Part shown: in pieces, positions 8,039 through 16,558 of the stretch
Numbering within the stretch: position 1 is the first letter of the stretch
Layout of the letters: each line of letters begins with the position of its first letter
Source: Mitsuaria sp. WAJ17
GTDB lineage: Bacteria; Pseudomonadota; Gammaproteobacteria; Burkholderiales; Burkholderiaceae_C
Reading direction: 5' to 3'
Assembly (NCBI RefSeq): GCF_014174515.1
Contig: NZ_JACJUG010000035.1
Span: 1 to 39,408 of the forward strand
Length of the DNA: 39,408 nt
Notes under the pieces: generated by a model
Told to the model about the DNA's origin: nothing
Database searches by the model: none
What the model saw: the letters and a program-made list of their open reading frames with translations, nothing else
Made by a program: the position numbers and the translations under genes

Positions 8039-9283
8039 TCACAGGCGTTCCAGGATGCCGGCAGCACCCTGGCCAGCGCCCACGCACATGGTCACCATGC
8101 CGTACTTGCCGCCGGTGCGGCGCAGGCCGTGGATGACGGAAGCCGCGCGGATGGCACCGGTGGCGCCCAGCGGGTGGCCCAGGGCGATGGCGCCGCCATT
8201 GGGGTTGACCTTGGCGCGGTCCAGCACGATGCCCTTGCTGTCCAGGTCGTTCAGCACGGCCAGGGACTGGGCGGCGAAGGCCTCGTTCAGCTCGACCCAG
8301 TCCAGGTCAGCGGCCGAGATGCCAGCCAGCTTCAGGGCGGCGGGAATGGCCTCGATGGGGCCGATGCCCATGATCTCGGGCGGCACGCCACGCACGGTGA
8401 AGGACACGAAGCGGGCCAGCGGGGTCAGGCCGAAGCGCTTGACGGCGGCCTCAGAAGCCACGATCAGGGCGCCGGCGCCGTCGGAGGTCTGCGAGCTGTT
8501 GCCGGCGGTGACGCTGCCCATGCCGGTGGCCTTGCCCGTGGGGTCCTTGGGTGCAGCGAACACGGGCTTGAGCTTGGCCAGGCCTTCCAGCGAGGTGTCC
8601 TTGCGGGGGCCTTCGTCGATATCGACGGTGCGCTTCTTCAACGTGATCTCGCCGGTGGCCAGATCGGGGATGCGCTCGAGGATCTCGAAGGGCGTCATCT
8701 CGGCCTTGAAGTGGCCGGCCTCAATGGCGGCCAGGGCGCGGCGGTGGGACTCCAGCGCAAAGGCATCCTGGTCTTCGCGGCTGACCTTCCACTGCTGGGC
8801 GACCTTCTCGGCGGTCAGGCCCATGCCGTAGGCGATGCCGATGTTGGCATCGCGCTCGAAGATGGCGGGGGACAGCGAGGGCTTGTTGCCGCCCATCGGG
8901 ACCATGGACATGGACTCGACACCGGCGGCGATCATCACCTCGGCCTCACCCACGCGGATGCGGTCGGCGGCCATCTGCAGGGCGGTGATGCCCGAGGCGC
9001 AGTAGCGGTTGACCGTCACGCCGCCCACGGAATTGGGCAGGCCGGCCAGCACGGCGCCGACGCGGGCGATGTTCATGCCCTGCTCGCCTTCGGGGAAGGA
9101 GCAGCCCACGATGGCGTCTTCGATGGCGGCCGGGTCCAGGCCCGGCACCTGGGCCAGGGCGGCCTGCATGGCGCGCACCAGCATCTCGTCCGGACGGGTG
9201 TTCTTGTAGTAGCCGCGGCCGGACTTGCCGATGGGCAGGCGCGTGGCGGCGCAGATGTAGGCTTCTTGCACTTGCTTGGCCAT
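8039..9283 (-). CDS. Acetyl-CoA C-acyltransferase (3-ketoacyl-CoA thiolase)
   Basis: 414 aa, the usual thiolase length. It cleaves 3-ketoacyl-CoA with CoA, the last step of beta-oxidation. The acylated nucleophile is Cys95 in NRYCASG; the C-terminal half has GNSSQTSDGAGA, NPNGGAIALGHPLGATGA (catalytic His) and MCVGAGQGAA (catalytic Cys). ATG at 9283. It is 12 bp downstream of a hotdog thioesterase gene, downstream of the fused hydratase/dehydrogenase, and is followed by an intrinsic terminator. Likely the FadA-type partner of the 9946-12342 protein. Confidence 0.95.
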   Translation of the reverse strand: MAKQVQEAYICAATRLPIGKSGRGYYKNTRPDEMLVRAMQAALAQVPGLDPAAIEDAIVGCSFPEGEQGMNIARVGAVLAGLPNSVGGVTVNRYCASGITALQMAADRIRVGEAEVMIAAGVESMSMVPMGGNKPSLSPAIFERDANIGIAYGMGLTAEKVAQQWKVSREDQDAFALESHRRALAAIEAGHFKAEMTPFEILERIPDLATGEITLKKRTVDIDEGPRKDTSLEGLAKLKPVFAAPKDPTGKATGMGSVTAGNSSQTSDGAGALIVASEAAVKRFGLTPLARFVSFTVRGVPPEIMGIGPIEAIPAALKLAGISAADLDWVELNEAFAAQSLAVLNDLDSKGIVLDRAKVNPNGGAIALGHPLGATGAIRAASVIHGLRRTGGKYGMVTMCVGAGQGAAGILERL

Positions 9284-9295
9284 GATTTCAACCTT

Positions 9296-9805
9296 TCAGT
9301 TCTTGGCGGGCGCTGGGGCGTTCTTGGGAACCCAGGCCCAGACAAATTCACATTCCACCGGGTTCAGCCCGGCCTCGTCGGTCACCGTCACCTGCACGCT
9401 CACCTCGCCCTTGGGCTCGGCCTGCATCAGCTGGCGCTGCTGCTCGGTCAGCACGGCCCGGGCGCGGAGGCCGCCCGTCGCTCGCTTCTTGAAGGCCAGG
9501 TGCATGGACTTGCAAAGCGGCAGGCAGTCGTCGCGCACGTTCATGCCCACCACCATGCCCGTGGCCGTCTCGGCCAGCAGACTCATGGCGGCGGCATGCA
9601 CGCCGCCGATGTGGTTCTGCACCGGGCGGCGGTTGGCAATGGCGATCTCCGCCACTGCCGGCTCCAGCCGCAGGAAGTCCAGCCTGGCCGTGCCGGTGAA
9701 GGGCACGGCCCGGCGCAGCACCGCATTGCGCGCCAGAGGGCGCAGGGCGGCGGGCAGCGCGTCCAGCTTGGACAGGGTGCGGGCGAGGCGGTTGGCAGCA
9801 GTCAT
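9296..9805 (-). CDS. Hotdog-fold thioesterase (DUF4442 type)
   Basis: 169 aa. The segment NRRPVQNHIGGVHAAAMSLLAETATGMVVGMN is the helix and active-site region of DUF4442/PaaI-like hotdog proteins, with MHLAFKKRATGGLRARA as the following strands. It probably hydrolyses acyl-CoA thioesters. It sits between the FadB-like gene and the thiolase gene, 12 bp from the latter, so a role in balancing free CoA during fatty acid breakdown is inferred. Confidence 0.85.
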   Translation of the reverse strand: MTAANRLARTLSKLDALPAALRPLARNAVLRRAVPFTGTARLDFLRLEPAVAEIAIANRRPVQNHIGGVHAAAMSLLAETATGMVVGMNVRDDCLPLCKSMHLAFKKRATGGLRARAVLTEQQRQLMQAEPKGEVSVQVTVTDEAGLNPVECEFVWAWVPKNAPAPAKN

Positions 9806-9863
9806 AGGACGTATTCGGGCTCTTTCGGGGCGTAGCGAGCGGACCCAGGGCTAGGCGCGGGTG

Positions 9864-9912
9864 CCCGCGAACAACCGGAGCGACCTTCCTGGTCGTGAGG
9901 ATTGTTCGTGGG
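9864..9912 (-). terminator. Long hairpin between the FadB-like gene and the thioesterase gene
   Basis: Outer arms CCCGCGAACAA (9864-9874) and TTGTTCGTGGG (9902-9912) pair along 11 bp with one G-T, and an inner stem CGACC/GGTCG with a 5-base loop sits at 9881-9895. No T run follows on either strand. It could be an attenuator, a processing site or a small dispersed repeat. Confidence 0.45.
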
Positions 9913-9945
9913 CTGCAACGACGCCATGGGTTCGCGCAGTAGCCC

Positions 9946-12342
9946 TCAATTCCTCACGGGCTTGCCGGTTTGGAGCATGCCCATGATGCGTTCCTGCGTC
10001 TTGGGGTTCTCCAGCAGGCTGCAGAAGTGCTTGCGCTCCAGGGTCATCAGGTATTCCTCATCGACCACGGTGCCGGCTTCCACTTCGCCACCGCAGACCA
10101 CGTCGGCGATCAGGCTGGCCAGGTGGTAGTCGTGGTCGCTGATGAAGGCGCCGTCACGCATATTGGCCAGTTGGCCCTTGATGGTGGCGATGCCGGAGCG
10201 GCCGGCCACCGGGATGCGGGCCTTCATCGGAGCGCGGTAGCCGGAATCGGCCAGGGCCTTGACCTGGGCGCTGGCCACGAAGAGCAGCTCGTCCTTGTTC
10301 GGGACGATCAGATCGGAGTCCAGCAGGAAGCCGTTCTTGCGCGCTTCCACGGCCGAGGTGGCGACCTTGGCGGTGGCGGCGGTGGTGAAACCGTCCTTCA
10401 GGAAAGCGAAAATGTCAGCACCGGAGTTGCCGGCGGCCGCCATCTCGGCGGCACGGCGGGCGATGTAGGTCAGGCCGCCGCCGCCGGGGATCAGGCCCAC
10501 GCCGACTTCCACCAGACCGACATACGACTCCATGTGCGCCACGCGGCGGGCGCAATGCACGGCCAACTCGCAGCCGCCGCCCAGGGCCAGGCCGCGCATC
10601 GCGGCGACCACGGGCACCTGCGCATAGCGCACGCGCAGCATCATGTCCTGCAGCTTCTTCTCTTCCGGGGCGATGCCCTTGGCGCCCTTGGTCATGAAGA
10701 CGGGCATCAGAGACTCGAGGTTGGCACCGGCGGAGAACACGTCGTCCGGCGACCAGATCACCAGGCCCTTGTACTTGGCCTCGGCAATCTCGACGGCCTT
10801 GAGCAGGCCCTCGGTCACGGTCGGGCTGATCAGGTGCAGCTTGGCGGTGATGGAGGCGATCAGCACCTCGCCGTCCAGGCTCCAGACGCGCACTTCCTCG
10901 TTCTTGAACTCTTCCGTGCCGGCCTTCAGCGGCTCAACAGCGCCCTCGCCCACCAGGGACTCGGGGAATGCCTGGCGCTCGTACACCGGCAGCTTGGCGC
11001 GGGGCTTGAACTTGCCTTCGGCGGCGCTCCAGGAGCCGTTGGCGCTGTGCACGCCGCCGTTCTCGGCCACGGGGCCTTCGAACACCCAGGCGGGCAGCGG
11101 GGCGCTGGCCAGGGTCTTGCCGGCCTCGATGTCTTCCTTAACCCACTGGGCGACCTGCGTCCAGCCGGCGGCCTGCCACAGCTCGAAGGGGCCTTGGCTG
11201 CTGCCGAAGCCCCAGCGCATGGCGAAGTCGATCTCGCGAGCGGTGTCGGCCACGGTGGCCAGGTGCACGGCCACGTAGTGGAAGCTGTCACGCAGGATGG
11301 ACCACAGGAACTGGGCCTGCGGGTTGCTCGATTCGCGCAGCAGCTTGATGCGATCGGCCGCGGGCTTCTTCAGCATGCGGGCGACGATCTCATCGGCCTT
11401 CTTGCCGCCAGCCACATACTCGCCGGTGGCGAAATCGAGACGCTGGATGTCCTTGCCCACCTTCTTGTAGAAACCGGCGCCGGACTTCTGGCCCAGGGCG
11501 CCCTTCTCGATCAGGCCGGCCAGCACCTTGGGCGTGGCGTAGGTCGAGAAGAAGGGGTCGTCCTTCAGGTTGTCCTGCATGGTCTTGACGACGTGGGCCA
11601 TGGTGTCCAGGCCCACGACGTCGGCGGTGCGGAAGGTGCCGGAGCTGGCGCGGCCCAGCTTCTTGCCGGTCAGGTCGTCCACCACATCGACCGACAGGCC
11701 GAACTTCTCGGCCTCGATCATGGTGGCCATCATGCCGGCGATGCCGACGCGGTTGGCCACGAAGTTGGGCGTGTCATTGGCACGCACGACGCCCTTGCCC
11801 ACGGCGGTGGTCACAAAGCCCTCGAGCTGATCGATCACTTCCGGACGGGTCGTCGGGGTGTTGATCAGCTCCACCAGGTACATGTAGCGCGGCGGGTTGA
11901 AGAAGTGGATGCCACAGAAGCGCGGCTTGATCTCTTCGGGCAGCACTTCGGAGAGCTTGGTGATGCTCAGGCCCGAGGTGTTGGAGGCCACGATGGCGTG
12001 CGGTGCGATGAAGGGAGCGATCTTGGTGTAGAGATCCAGCTTCCAGTCCATGCGCTCGGCGATGGCCTCGATGATGAGGTCGCAGTCCTTGAGCAGTTCC
12101 AGGTGCTCTTCGTAATTGGCCTGCTGGATCAGCGCGGCGTCCTCGGGCACACCCAGCGGGGCGGGCTTGAGCTTCTTCAGACCTTCGACGGCCTTGGTGA
12201 CGATGCCGTTCTTGGGGCCTTCCTTGGCCGGCAGGTCGAACAGCACCACGGGCACCTTGACGTTGACCAGGTGCGCGGCGATCTGCGCGCCCATGACGCC
12301 AGCGCCGAGCACGGCGACTTTGCGAACTTGGAATCGACTCAC
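9946..12342 (-). CDS. 3-hydroxyacyl-CoA dehydrogenase / enoyl-CoA hydratase fusion (FadB/FadJ-like)
   Basis: 798 aa. The N-terminal NAD-binding fold begins GAGVMGAQIAAH (about 13-24); the HNPPRYM-like segment FFNPPRYMYLVELI and GKGVVRANDTPNFVANR are the 3-hydroxyacyl-CoA dehydrogenase signature. A C-terminal crotonase domain (from about residue 490) has FSAGANLESL and ALGGGCELAVHC. This order, dehydrogenase first and hydratase last, is the reverse of E. coli FadB and typical of the betaproteobacterial protein. It converts enoyl-CoA to 3-ketoacyl-CoA. The start is GTG at 12342 with GAGGAG upstream. It lies in a beta-oxidation gene set with an acyl-CoA dehydrogenase upstream and a thiolase downstream. 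Confidence 0.95.
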   Translation of the reverse strand: MSRFQVRKVAVLGAGVMGAQIAAHLVNVKVPVVLFDLPAKEGPKNGIVTKAVEGLKKLKPAPLGVPEDAALIQQANYEEHLELLKDCDLIIEAIAERMDWKLDLYTKIAPFIAPHAIVASNTSGLSITKLSEVLPEEIKPRFCGIHFFNPPRYMYLVELINTPTTRPEVIDQLEGFVTTAVGKGVVRANDTPNFVANRVGIAGMMATMIEAEKFGLSVDVVDDLTGKKLGRASSGTFRTADVVGLDTMAHVVKTMQDNLKDDPFFSTYATPKVLAGLIEKGALGQKSGAGFYKKVGKDIQRLDFATGEYVAGGKKADEIVARMLKKPAADRIKLLRESSNPQAQFLWSILRDSFHYVAVHLATVADTAREIDFAMRWGFGSSQGPFELWQAAGWTQVAQWVKEDIEAGKTLASAPLPAWVFEGPVAENGGVHSANGSWSAAEGKFKPRAKLPVYERQAFPESLVGEGAVEPLKAGTEEFKNEEVRVWSLDGEVLIASITAKLHLISPTVTEGLLKAVEIAEAKYKGLVIWSPDDVFSAGANLESLMPVFMTKGAKGIAPEEKKLQDMMLRVRYAQVPVVAAMRGLALGGGCELAVHCARRVAHMESYVGLVEVGVGLIPGGGGLTYIARRAAEMAAAGNSGADIFAFLKDGFTTAATAKVATSAVEARKNGFLLDSDLIVPNKDELLFVASAQVKALADSGYRAPMKARIPVAGRSGIATIKGQLANMRDGAFISDHDYHLASLIADVVCGGEVEAGTVVDEEYLMTLERKHFCSLLENPKTQERIMGMLQTGKPVRN

Positions 12343-12371
12343 GGAATTACTCCTCTTTCAATTCAGGGGGA

Positions 12372-12398
12372 GGACGCCGCCTTCAAAAGGCCGCGTCC
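12372..12398 (-). terminator. Hairpin after the DUF2147 gene (weak terminator candidate)
   Basis: A 10-bp stem with one mismatch (GGACGCCGCC / GGCCGCGTCC) and a 7-base loop lies between the DUF2147 stop and the FadB-like start. There is no T run, so it may only slow or process the transcript. Confidence 0.35.
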
Positions 12399-12408
12399 GC
12401 TTGAGGCC

Positions 12409-12849
12409 TTACTCGACGCGGACCCAGACCTGGGTGCGGTAGAAGAAGCCCACGTAGCCGCGCATCTCCAGCTTCTTGCCACCTTCGATGGGCTTGAGCC
12501 GGGTGCGGTAGGTCTTGCCGTTGTTGGGATCCAGGATCTCGCCACCGGTCCACAGCGCCTTGTCGTCGGCGTCATGCTTGACGCCGCGGATGATCTGCAG
12601 GCCCAGCACCGGCTTGTCCTTGCGATCGTCCTTGCAGAGATCGCACTTGGAGTCCTGGTGCGTGGGATCGAAGATCTTCTCGATGTTGCCGACCAGCACG
12701 CCATTGCTTTCGCTGATGCGCACGAGGGACTTCTCGGTCTTGCCGTCGTCATCGATGGTCTTCCACAAGCCCACCGGCGAGCTCTGGGCCCAGGCGGGCG
12801 CGACGAGCAGAGCAGTGGCGATCAGGGAAGTGGCAAGGGCACGTGTCAT
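12409..12849 (-). CDS. DUF2147 exported protein
   Basis: 146 aa. A clear signal peptide (cleavage near AWAQSS, residue 22) is followed by the DUF2147 beta-barrel pattern: PVGLWKTIDDDGKTEKSLVRI, a CxxC (CDLCKDD), ILDPNNGKTYRTRL and the end MRGYVGFFYRTQVWVRV. Members are small periplasmic or surface proteins that often sit in fatty acid metabolism operons. Function is not established. It lies between acyl-CoA dehydrogenase and the FadB-like gene on the same strand. Confidence 0.9.
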   Translation of the reverse strand: MTRALATSLIATALLVAPAWAQSSPVGLWKTIDDDGKTEKSLVRISESNGVLVGNIEKIFDPTHQDSKCDLCKDDRKDKPVLGLQIIRGVKHDADDKALWTGGEILDPNNGKTYRTRLKPIEGGKKLEMRGYVGFFYRTQVWVRVE

Positions 12850-12968
12850 GGGCGAGTCTCCTGTGTTTTATGTGAGGGCCCCACCTTCTCCGAGGCGGGG
12901 CTTCGGGAGCGCCAGCATCGCAGAGCCTTTCCTGCTCTGCAATGCCAGGTCCTTCATTGACCCTGTCT

Positions 12969-14759
12969 TCAGAACAGGGCTTCGTCCATGGCCATCAGCG
13001 GTTGCAGGCCGGCACGCGCGGTGCGGATCAGCGAGGCCGTCTCGGGCAGCAGCTTGGCGAAGTAGAAGCGGGCGGTGTGCAGCTTGGCGGTGTAGAAGGG
13101 ATCGCCACTGCCTTGCTTCTCCAGCGCGACCTTGGCCGAGCGGGCGAAGAAGTAGGCGAAACACAGATGGCCCACGACGCGCAGGTAGTCCACCGCGGCG
13201 GCGCCGACTTCATCGGGGTTCTGGAAGGCCTTCATGCCGATCTCGGTGGTCAGCTTGGTGACCTTGTCGCCCAGGTCGGCCAGCGGGTTGATGAACTCCT
13301 GCATGGCTTCGCTGGTGCCCTCTTCTTCGACGAAGCTGGCGATCTTCTTGCCGAACTTCTTCAGCGTGGCACCGTTGTTGCCCAGCACCTTGCGGCCCAG
13401 CAGATCCAGGGACTGGATGGTGTTGGTGCCCTCGTAGATCATGTTGATGCGCGCATCGCGCACGAACTGCTCCATGCCCCACTCGTGGATGAAGCCGTGG
13501 CCGCCGAAGACCTGCATGCAGTGCGAGGTGGCGATCCAGCCGTTGTCGGTCAGGAAGGCCTTGATGATGGGGGTCAGCAGAGCGACCTCGGCCTCGCATT
13601 CCTTGCGCTCGTCTTCGTCATCCGAGCTCAGGGCCTTGTCCAGCTGCAGGGCGACGTAGGTCGACAGCGCGCGGCCGCCTTCGGCATAGGCGCGGGCGGT
13701 CAGCAGCATCTTGCGCACGTCGGGGTGCACGATGATGGGGTCGGCGGCCTTGTCCGGTGCTTTGGGGCCCGAGAGGGCGCGCATCTGGATGCGGTCCTTG
13801 GCGTAGGCGGCGGCATTCTGATAGGCCACCTCGGTCAGGCCCAGGGACTGGTTGCCCACGCCCAGGCGGGCGGCATTCATCATCACGAACATGGCGGCCA
13901 GGCCCTTGTTGGGCTCGCCCACCATGGTGCCGACGGCGCCTTCCAGCACCATCTGGCAGGTGGAGTTGGCGTGGATGCCCATCTTGTGCTCCAGGCCGGC
14001 GCAGAAGATGCCATTGCGTGCGCCCAGGGTGCCGTCGGCGTTCACCAGGAACTTGGGCACGATGAACAGCGAGATGCCCTTGGAGCCGGCGGGGGCGTCC
14101 GGCAGGCGGGCCAGCACCAGGTGGACGATGTTCTCGGCCAGGTCGTGCTCGCCGGCCGAGATGAAGATCTTGGCGCCGGTGATCTTGTAGGTGCCGTCAG
14201 CCTGGGGCTCGGCCTTGGTGCGCAGCAGACCGAGGTCGGTGCCGCAGTGCGGTTCGGTCAGGCACATGGTGCCGGTCCACTCGCCGCTGGTCAGCTTGGT
14301 CAGGTAGGTGGACTTCTGCTCGGGTGTGCCGTGGGCATGCAGGGCCTCGTAGGCGCCGTGGCTCAGACCGGGGTACATGGTCCAGGCCTGGTTGGCCGAG
14401 TTCATCATCTCGTACATGCCCTGGTTCACCAGCACCGGCAGGCCCTGGCCGCCATAGGCCGGGTCGCAGGACAGCGCGGGCCAGCCGCCTTCCACGTACT
14501 GCTTGTAGGCCTCCTTGAAGCCCTTGGGCGGAGTGACCTCGTGCGTGGTCTTGTCCAGCTTGCAGCCTTCGGCGTCGCCGCTGAGGTTCAGCGGGGCGAT
14601 GACCTCGGCGCAGAACTTGCCGCCCTCTTCCAGCACGGCGTTGATGGTGTCGGCGTCGATGTCGGCGTGGGCGGGGAGCATCTTGAGCTCGTCAACCACA
14701 TTCAGCAGCTCGTGCATCACGAACTGCATGTCGCGCAGGGGAGGGGTGTAGGTAGGCAT
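12969..14759 (-). CDS. Acyl-CoA dehydrogenase (long form, DmdC-like)
   Basis: 596 aa, the length of the 3-methylmercaptopropionyl-CoA dehydrogenase/AidB-like long branch. FAD-dependent oxidation of acyl-CoA to enoyl-CoA, the first step of beta-oxidation. Visible are TMCLTEPHCGTDLG (FAD and substrate contacts), KITGAKIFISAGEHD, CMQVFGGHGFIHEWGMEQFVRDARI and the catalytic base Glu443 in MIYEGTN. ATG at 14759 has AGGAG at good spacing. It is 32 bp downstream of the TetR regulator gene, so the two are probably co-transcribed. Confidence 0.95.
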   Translation of the reverse strand: MPTYTPPLRDMQFVMHELLNVVDELKMLPAHADIDADTINAVLEEGGKFCAEVIAPLNLSGDAEGCKLDKTTHEVTPPKGFKEAYKQYVEGGWPALSCDPAYGGQGLPVLVNQGMYEMMNSANQAWTMYPGLSHGAYEALHAHGTPEQKSTYLTKLTSGEWTGTMCLTEPHCGTDLGLLRTKAEPQADGTYKITGAKIFISAGEHDLAENIVHLVLARLPDAPAGSKGISLFIVPKFLVNADGTLGARNGIFCAGLEHKMGIHANSTCQMVLEGAVGTMVGEPNKGLAAMFVMMNAARLGVGNQSLGLTEVAYQNAAAYAKDRIQMRALSGPKAPDKAADPIIVHPDVRKMLLTARAYAEGGRALSTYVALQLDKALSSDDEDERKECEAEVALLTPIIKAFLTDNGWIATSHCMQVFGGHGFIHEWGMEQFVRDARINMIYEGTNTIQSLDLLGRKVLGNNGATLKKFGKKIASFVEEEGTSEAMQEFINPLADLGDKVTKLTTEIGMKAFQNPDEVGAAAVDYLRVVGHLCFAYFFARSAKVALEKQGSGDPFYTAKLHTARFYFAKLLPETASLIRTARAGLQPLMAMDEALF

Positions 14760-14791
14760 GTTCGGCTCCTGGGTGGACTTGTGGTGAGAGA

Positions 14792-15559
14792 TCAGCTGCG
14801 CTTGCGAGTGGCAGCGCCGCGGGACTTGGACCCCGGTTCGGGGGCATTGGCTTGAGCCCCCTGCTTCACGTCGCCTCGGTCGACCTCGTGGCCGGCGGCG
14901 GTGATGCAGGAGGCGATGACGCGCTCGAAGCCCTTGCCGGCGCGCTCCAGGGCGCCGGGGCTGCGCATGAAGCGCGCATCGTGGTGAAGGGAGAGGATCA
15001 GGCCGTGCAGCTCGAAGAGGATCTGCAGGGCATCGGTATCAGGGGCCAGATGGCCTTCTTCCTTGGCCAGCAGGATGGCCTTGTGCAGGGCCGCGTGCCA
15101 GGCCTTGACCATGGAGACCAAGGCGTCGCGCACCGGGCCCGGACGGTCGTCGAACTCGACGGCGCCGGAGATGTAGATGCAGCCCGAGTCGATCTCCACC
15201 GACACGCGACGCACCCAGCGCTCGTACAAGGCGCGCAGGCGGGGCAGGCCCCGGGGTTCACGGATCGCCGTGAAGAAGACCTCTTCCTCGAATTTGGCGT
15301 GATACTCACGCACCACGGCGATCTGCAGTTCTTCGCGCGAGCCGAAGTGGGCGAAGACGCCCGACTTGCTCATCTTGGTCACATCGGCCAGAGCGCCGAT
15401 GGACAGGCCCTCCAGCCCCATGTGCGAGGCCAATCCTAGGGCCGCCTCCAGAATGGCGGCGCGCGTCTGCTGCCCTTTTTGCAGGGAGCGGACGGCGCGG
15501 CGCGGAGCCCGGGGCTCGGACTTGCTGGCGGGCGGGGAAGCCGGGGAGGCGGTGGGCAC
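14792..15559 (-). CDS. TetR/AcrR-family regulator of the fatty acid operon
   Basis: 255 aa from GTG 15559, with a 40-residue basic, Pro/Ala-rich N-terminal extension. The DNA-binding helix-turn-helix follows: TRAAILEAALGLASHMGLEGLSIGALADVTKMSKSGVFAHFGSREEL (about 32-78). The C-terminal ligand domain is of the TetR_C group common next to acyl-CoA dehydrogenase genes (FadR/PsrA-like roles), with acyl-CoA a likely effector. A perfect palindrome, GAACGATCGTTC, lies 41 bp upstream of the start, so autoregulation and control of the downstream beta-oxidation genes are inferred. The C-terminus has a Lys/Arg-rich tail. Confidence 0.9.
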   Translation of the reverse strand: MPTASPASPPASKSEPRAPRRAVRSLQKGQQTRAAILEAALGLASHMGLEGLSIGALADVTKMSKSGVFAHFGSREELQIAVVREYHAKFEEEVFFTAIREPRGLPRLRALYERWVRRVSVEIDSGCIYISGAVEFDDRPGPVRDALVSMVKAWHAALHKAILLAKEEGHLAPDTDALQILFELHGLILSLHHDARFMRSPGALERAGKGFERVIASCITAAGHEVDRGDVKQGAQANAPEPGSKSRGAATRKRS

Positions 15560-15599
15560 GGTGGTCTTTCGTGAGCGCTGGAGGCGTCAATAATAAAAC

Positions 15600-15611
15600 G
15601 AACGATCGTTC
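15600..15611. promoter_or_regulatory. Probable TetR operator GAACGATCGTTC
   Basis: A perfect 12-bp palindrome in an A/T-rich island that stands out from the GC-rich surroundings. On the minus strand TATTAT follows about 5 bp after the palindrome, so the operator would lie in the -10/-35 spacer of the TetR gene's promoter. The AACGNNCGTT core is a common TetR-family half-site arrangement. Confidence 0.7.
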
Positions 15612-15948
15612 TATTTTTGCCCAAAAGACCGCGTGCTGCACAAGCCTCGCACCGGGCTTTCTAGGGGCATTCGCCTAGAAGCGCACGCTTGGCGACTGGA
15701 TCCAAGGGAGAACCCTGAGATTTGCTGCAATGCAGCAGCGAAAGCCGCATGCCCAGGGCCGTCGCACCATCGGACCGTCGCACCCGGGCGGGGCAAGGCG
15801 CGGACCCGACAGTCTGCGCGCTAGGGATGACAGGCGCTTGACGAGATCGCCTCCAGCCCACAGTGCCCATGAATGCGGGCTCTAGCGGCCCTGGCGCCTT
15901 GGTCCGTCGGCGGACCTGCAGTACGCTGCAGGCTTGGAGGTCAGCGCT
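15612..15948. other. 337-bp non-coding stretch between TetR operator and HNH gene
   Basis: No supported gene. The only structure seen is at its right end: stem-loop GGTCCG-TCGG-CGGACC (15901-15916) and the adjoining CCTGCAG-TACG-CTGCAGG (15915-15932), which share two bases and so compete. The second ends 3 bp before the GGAGG ribosome site of the HNH gene. Confidence 0.45.
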
Positions 15949-16506
15949 GTGGATGTTCTGCAACTGGATGTCTCGGGGCGACCGCAGGCCTGGATCACCA
16001 CCCGGGACGCGGCCGCCATTTATGCGAATGACGGCATCGCCTGGACCCTGGGCGAGCCCTGCCAGGTCCTGCGCGGCGGGCTGCAGCGCCGCACGGGGCT
16101 GCAGTCGCGCATCGAGGTCCACCCCATCATCGCCGTGCGCGGGGCCGTGCCCTCCAGGGCGTGGCGCCAGGAGCCCGCCCTCTCCAACCACAAGCTCTTC
16201 GCCCGTGACCGCTACCTCTGCGCCTACTGCGGCCGCGCCTTCCCTGAGGACGACCTCACCCGCGAGCACATCGTCCCCAGCTCCCGCGGTGGGCGCGACA
16301 GCTGGATGAACTGCATCACCGCCTGCCGCAGCTGCAACGGCCGCAAGGCCGACCGCCTGCCCGAGGAGGCCCGCATGAGCCTGCTCTACCTGCCCTATGT
16401 GCCCAGCCTGCACGAGGACATGATCCTGCGCGGCCGCCGCATCCTGGCCGACCAGATGGAGTTCCTGCTGGCGAGCGTGCCGAGGAGCAGTCGCTTGCAT
16501 GGGTGA
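15949..16506 (+). CDS. HNH endonuclease
   Basis: About 185 aa from GTG 15949, which is preceded by GGAGG (15936-15940) at 8-nt spacing; the in-frame TTG at 15934 is inside that ribosome site and so unlikely. Residues 87-130 form the HNH (beta-beta-alpha-metal) module: zinc-type CAYC (91, 94), REHIVPSSRGG (H107), N121 and CRSCN (126, 129, 130). The N-terminal 80 residues match the conserved extension of a widespread stand-alone HNH family. It cuts or nicks nucleic acid; biological role unknown. Isolated, not obviously in an operon. Confidence 0.9.
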   Translation: MDVLQLDVSGRPQAWITTRDAAAIYANDGIAWTLGEPCQVLRGGLQRRTGLQSRIEVHPIIAVRGAVPSRAWRQEPALSNHKLFARDRYLCAYCGRAFPEDDLTREHIVPSSRGGRDSWMNCITACRSCNGRKADRLPEEARMSLLYLPYVPSLHEDMILRGRRILADQMEFLLASVPRSSRLHG

Positions 16507-16558
16507 GTCCTCGGGCGCGAGCCGCCATGCCGCCAATGCCGGGAGGTAGCATGCGTCG

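Noticed and set aside
12920..12940. GCAGAGC/GCTCTGC hairpin between the DUF2147 and acyl-CoA dehydrogenase genes
   Set aside because: A 7-bp stem with a 7-base loop and no T run is too weak to call a terminator.
9970..12960. A 996-codon open frame on the plus strand
   Set aside because: It is the antisense shadow of the FadB-like gene, rich in His/Gln/Gly/Ala with no domain; long antisense frames are normal at this GC content.
12942..14855. A 637-codon plus-strand frame opposite the acyl-CoA dehydrogenase
   Set aside because: Gly/His/Gln-rich shadow; the minus strand carries intact dehydrogenase motifs.
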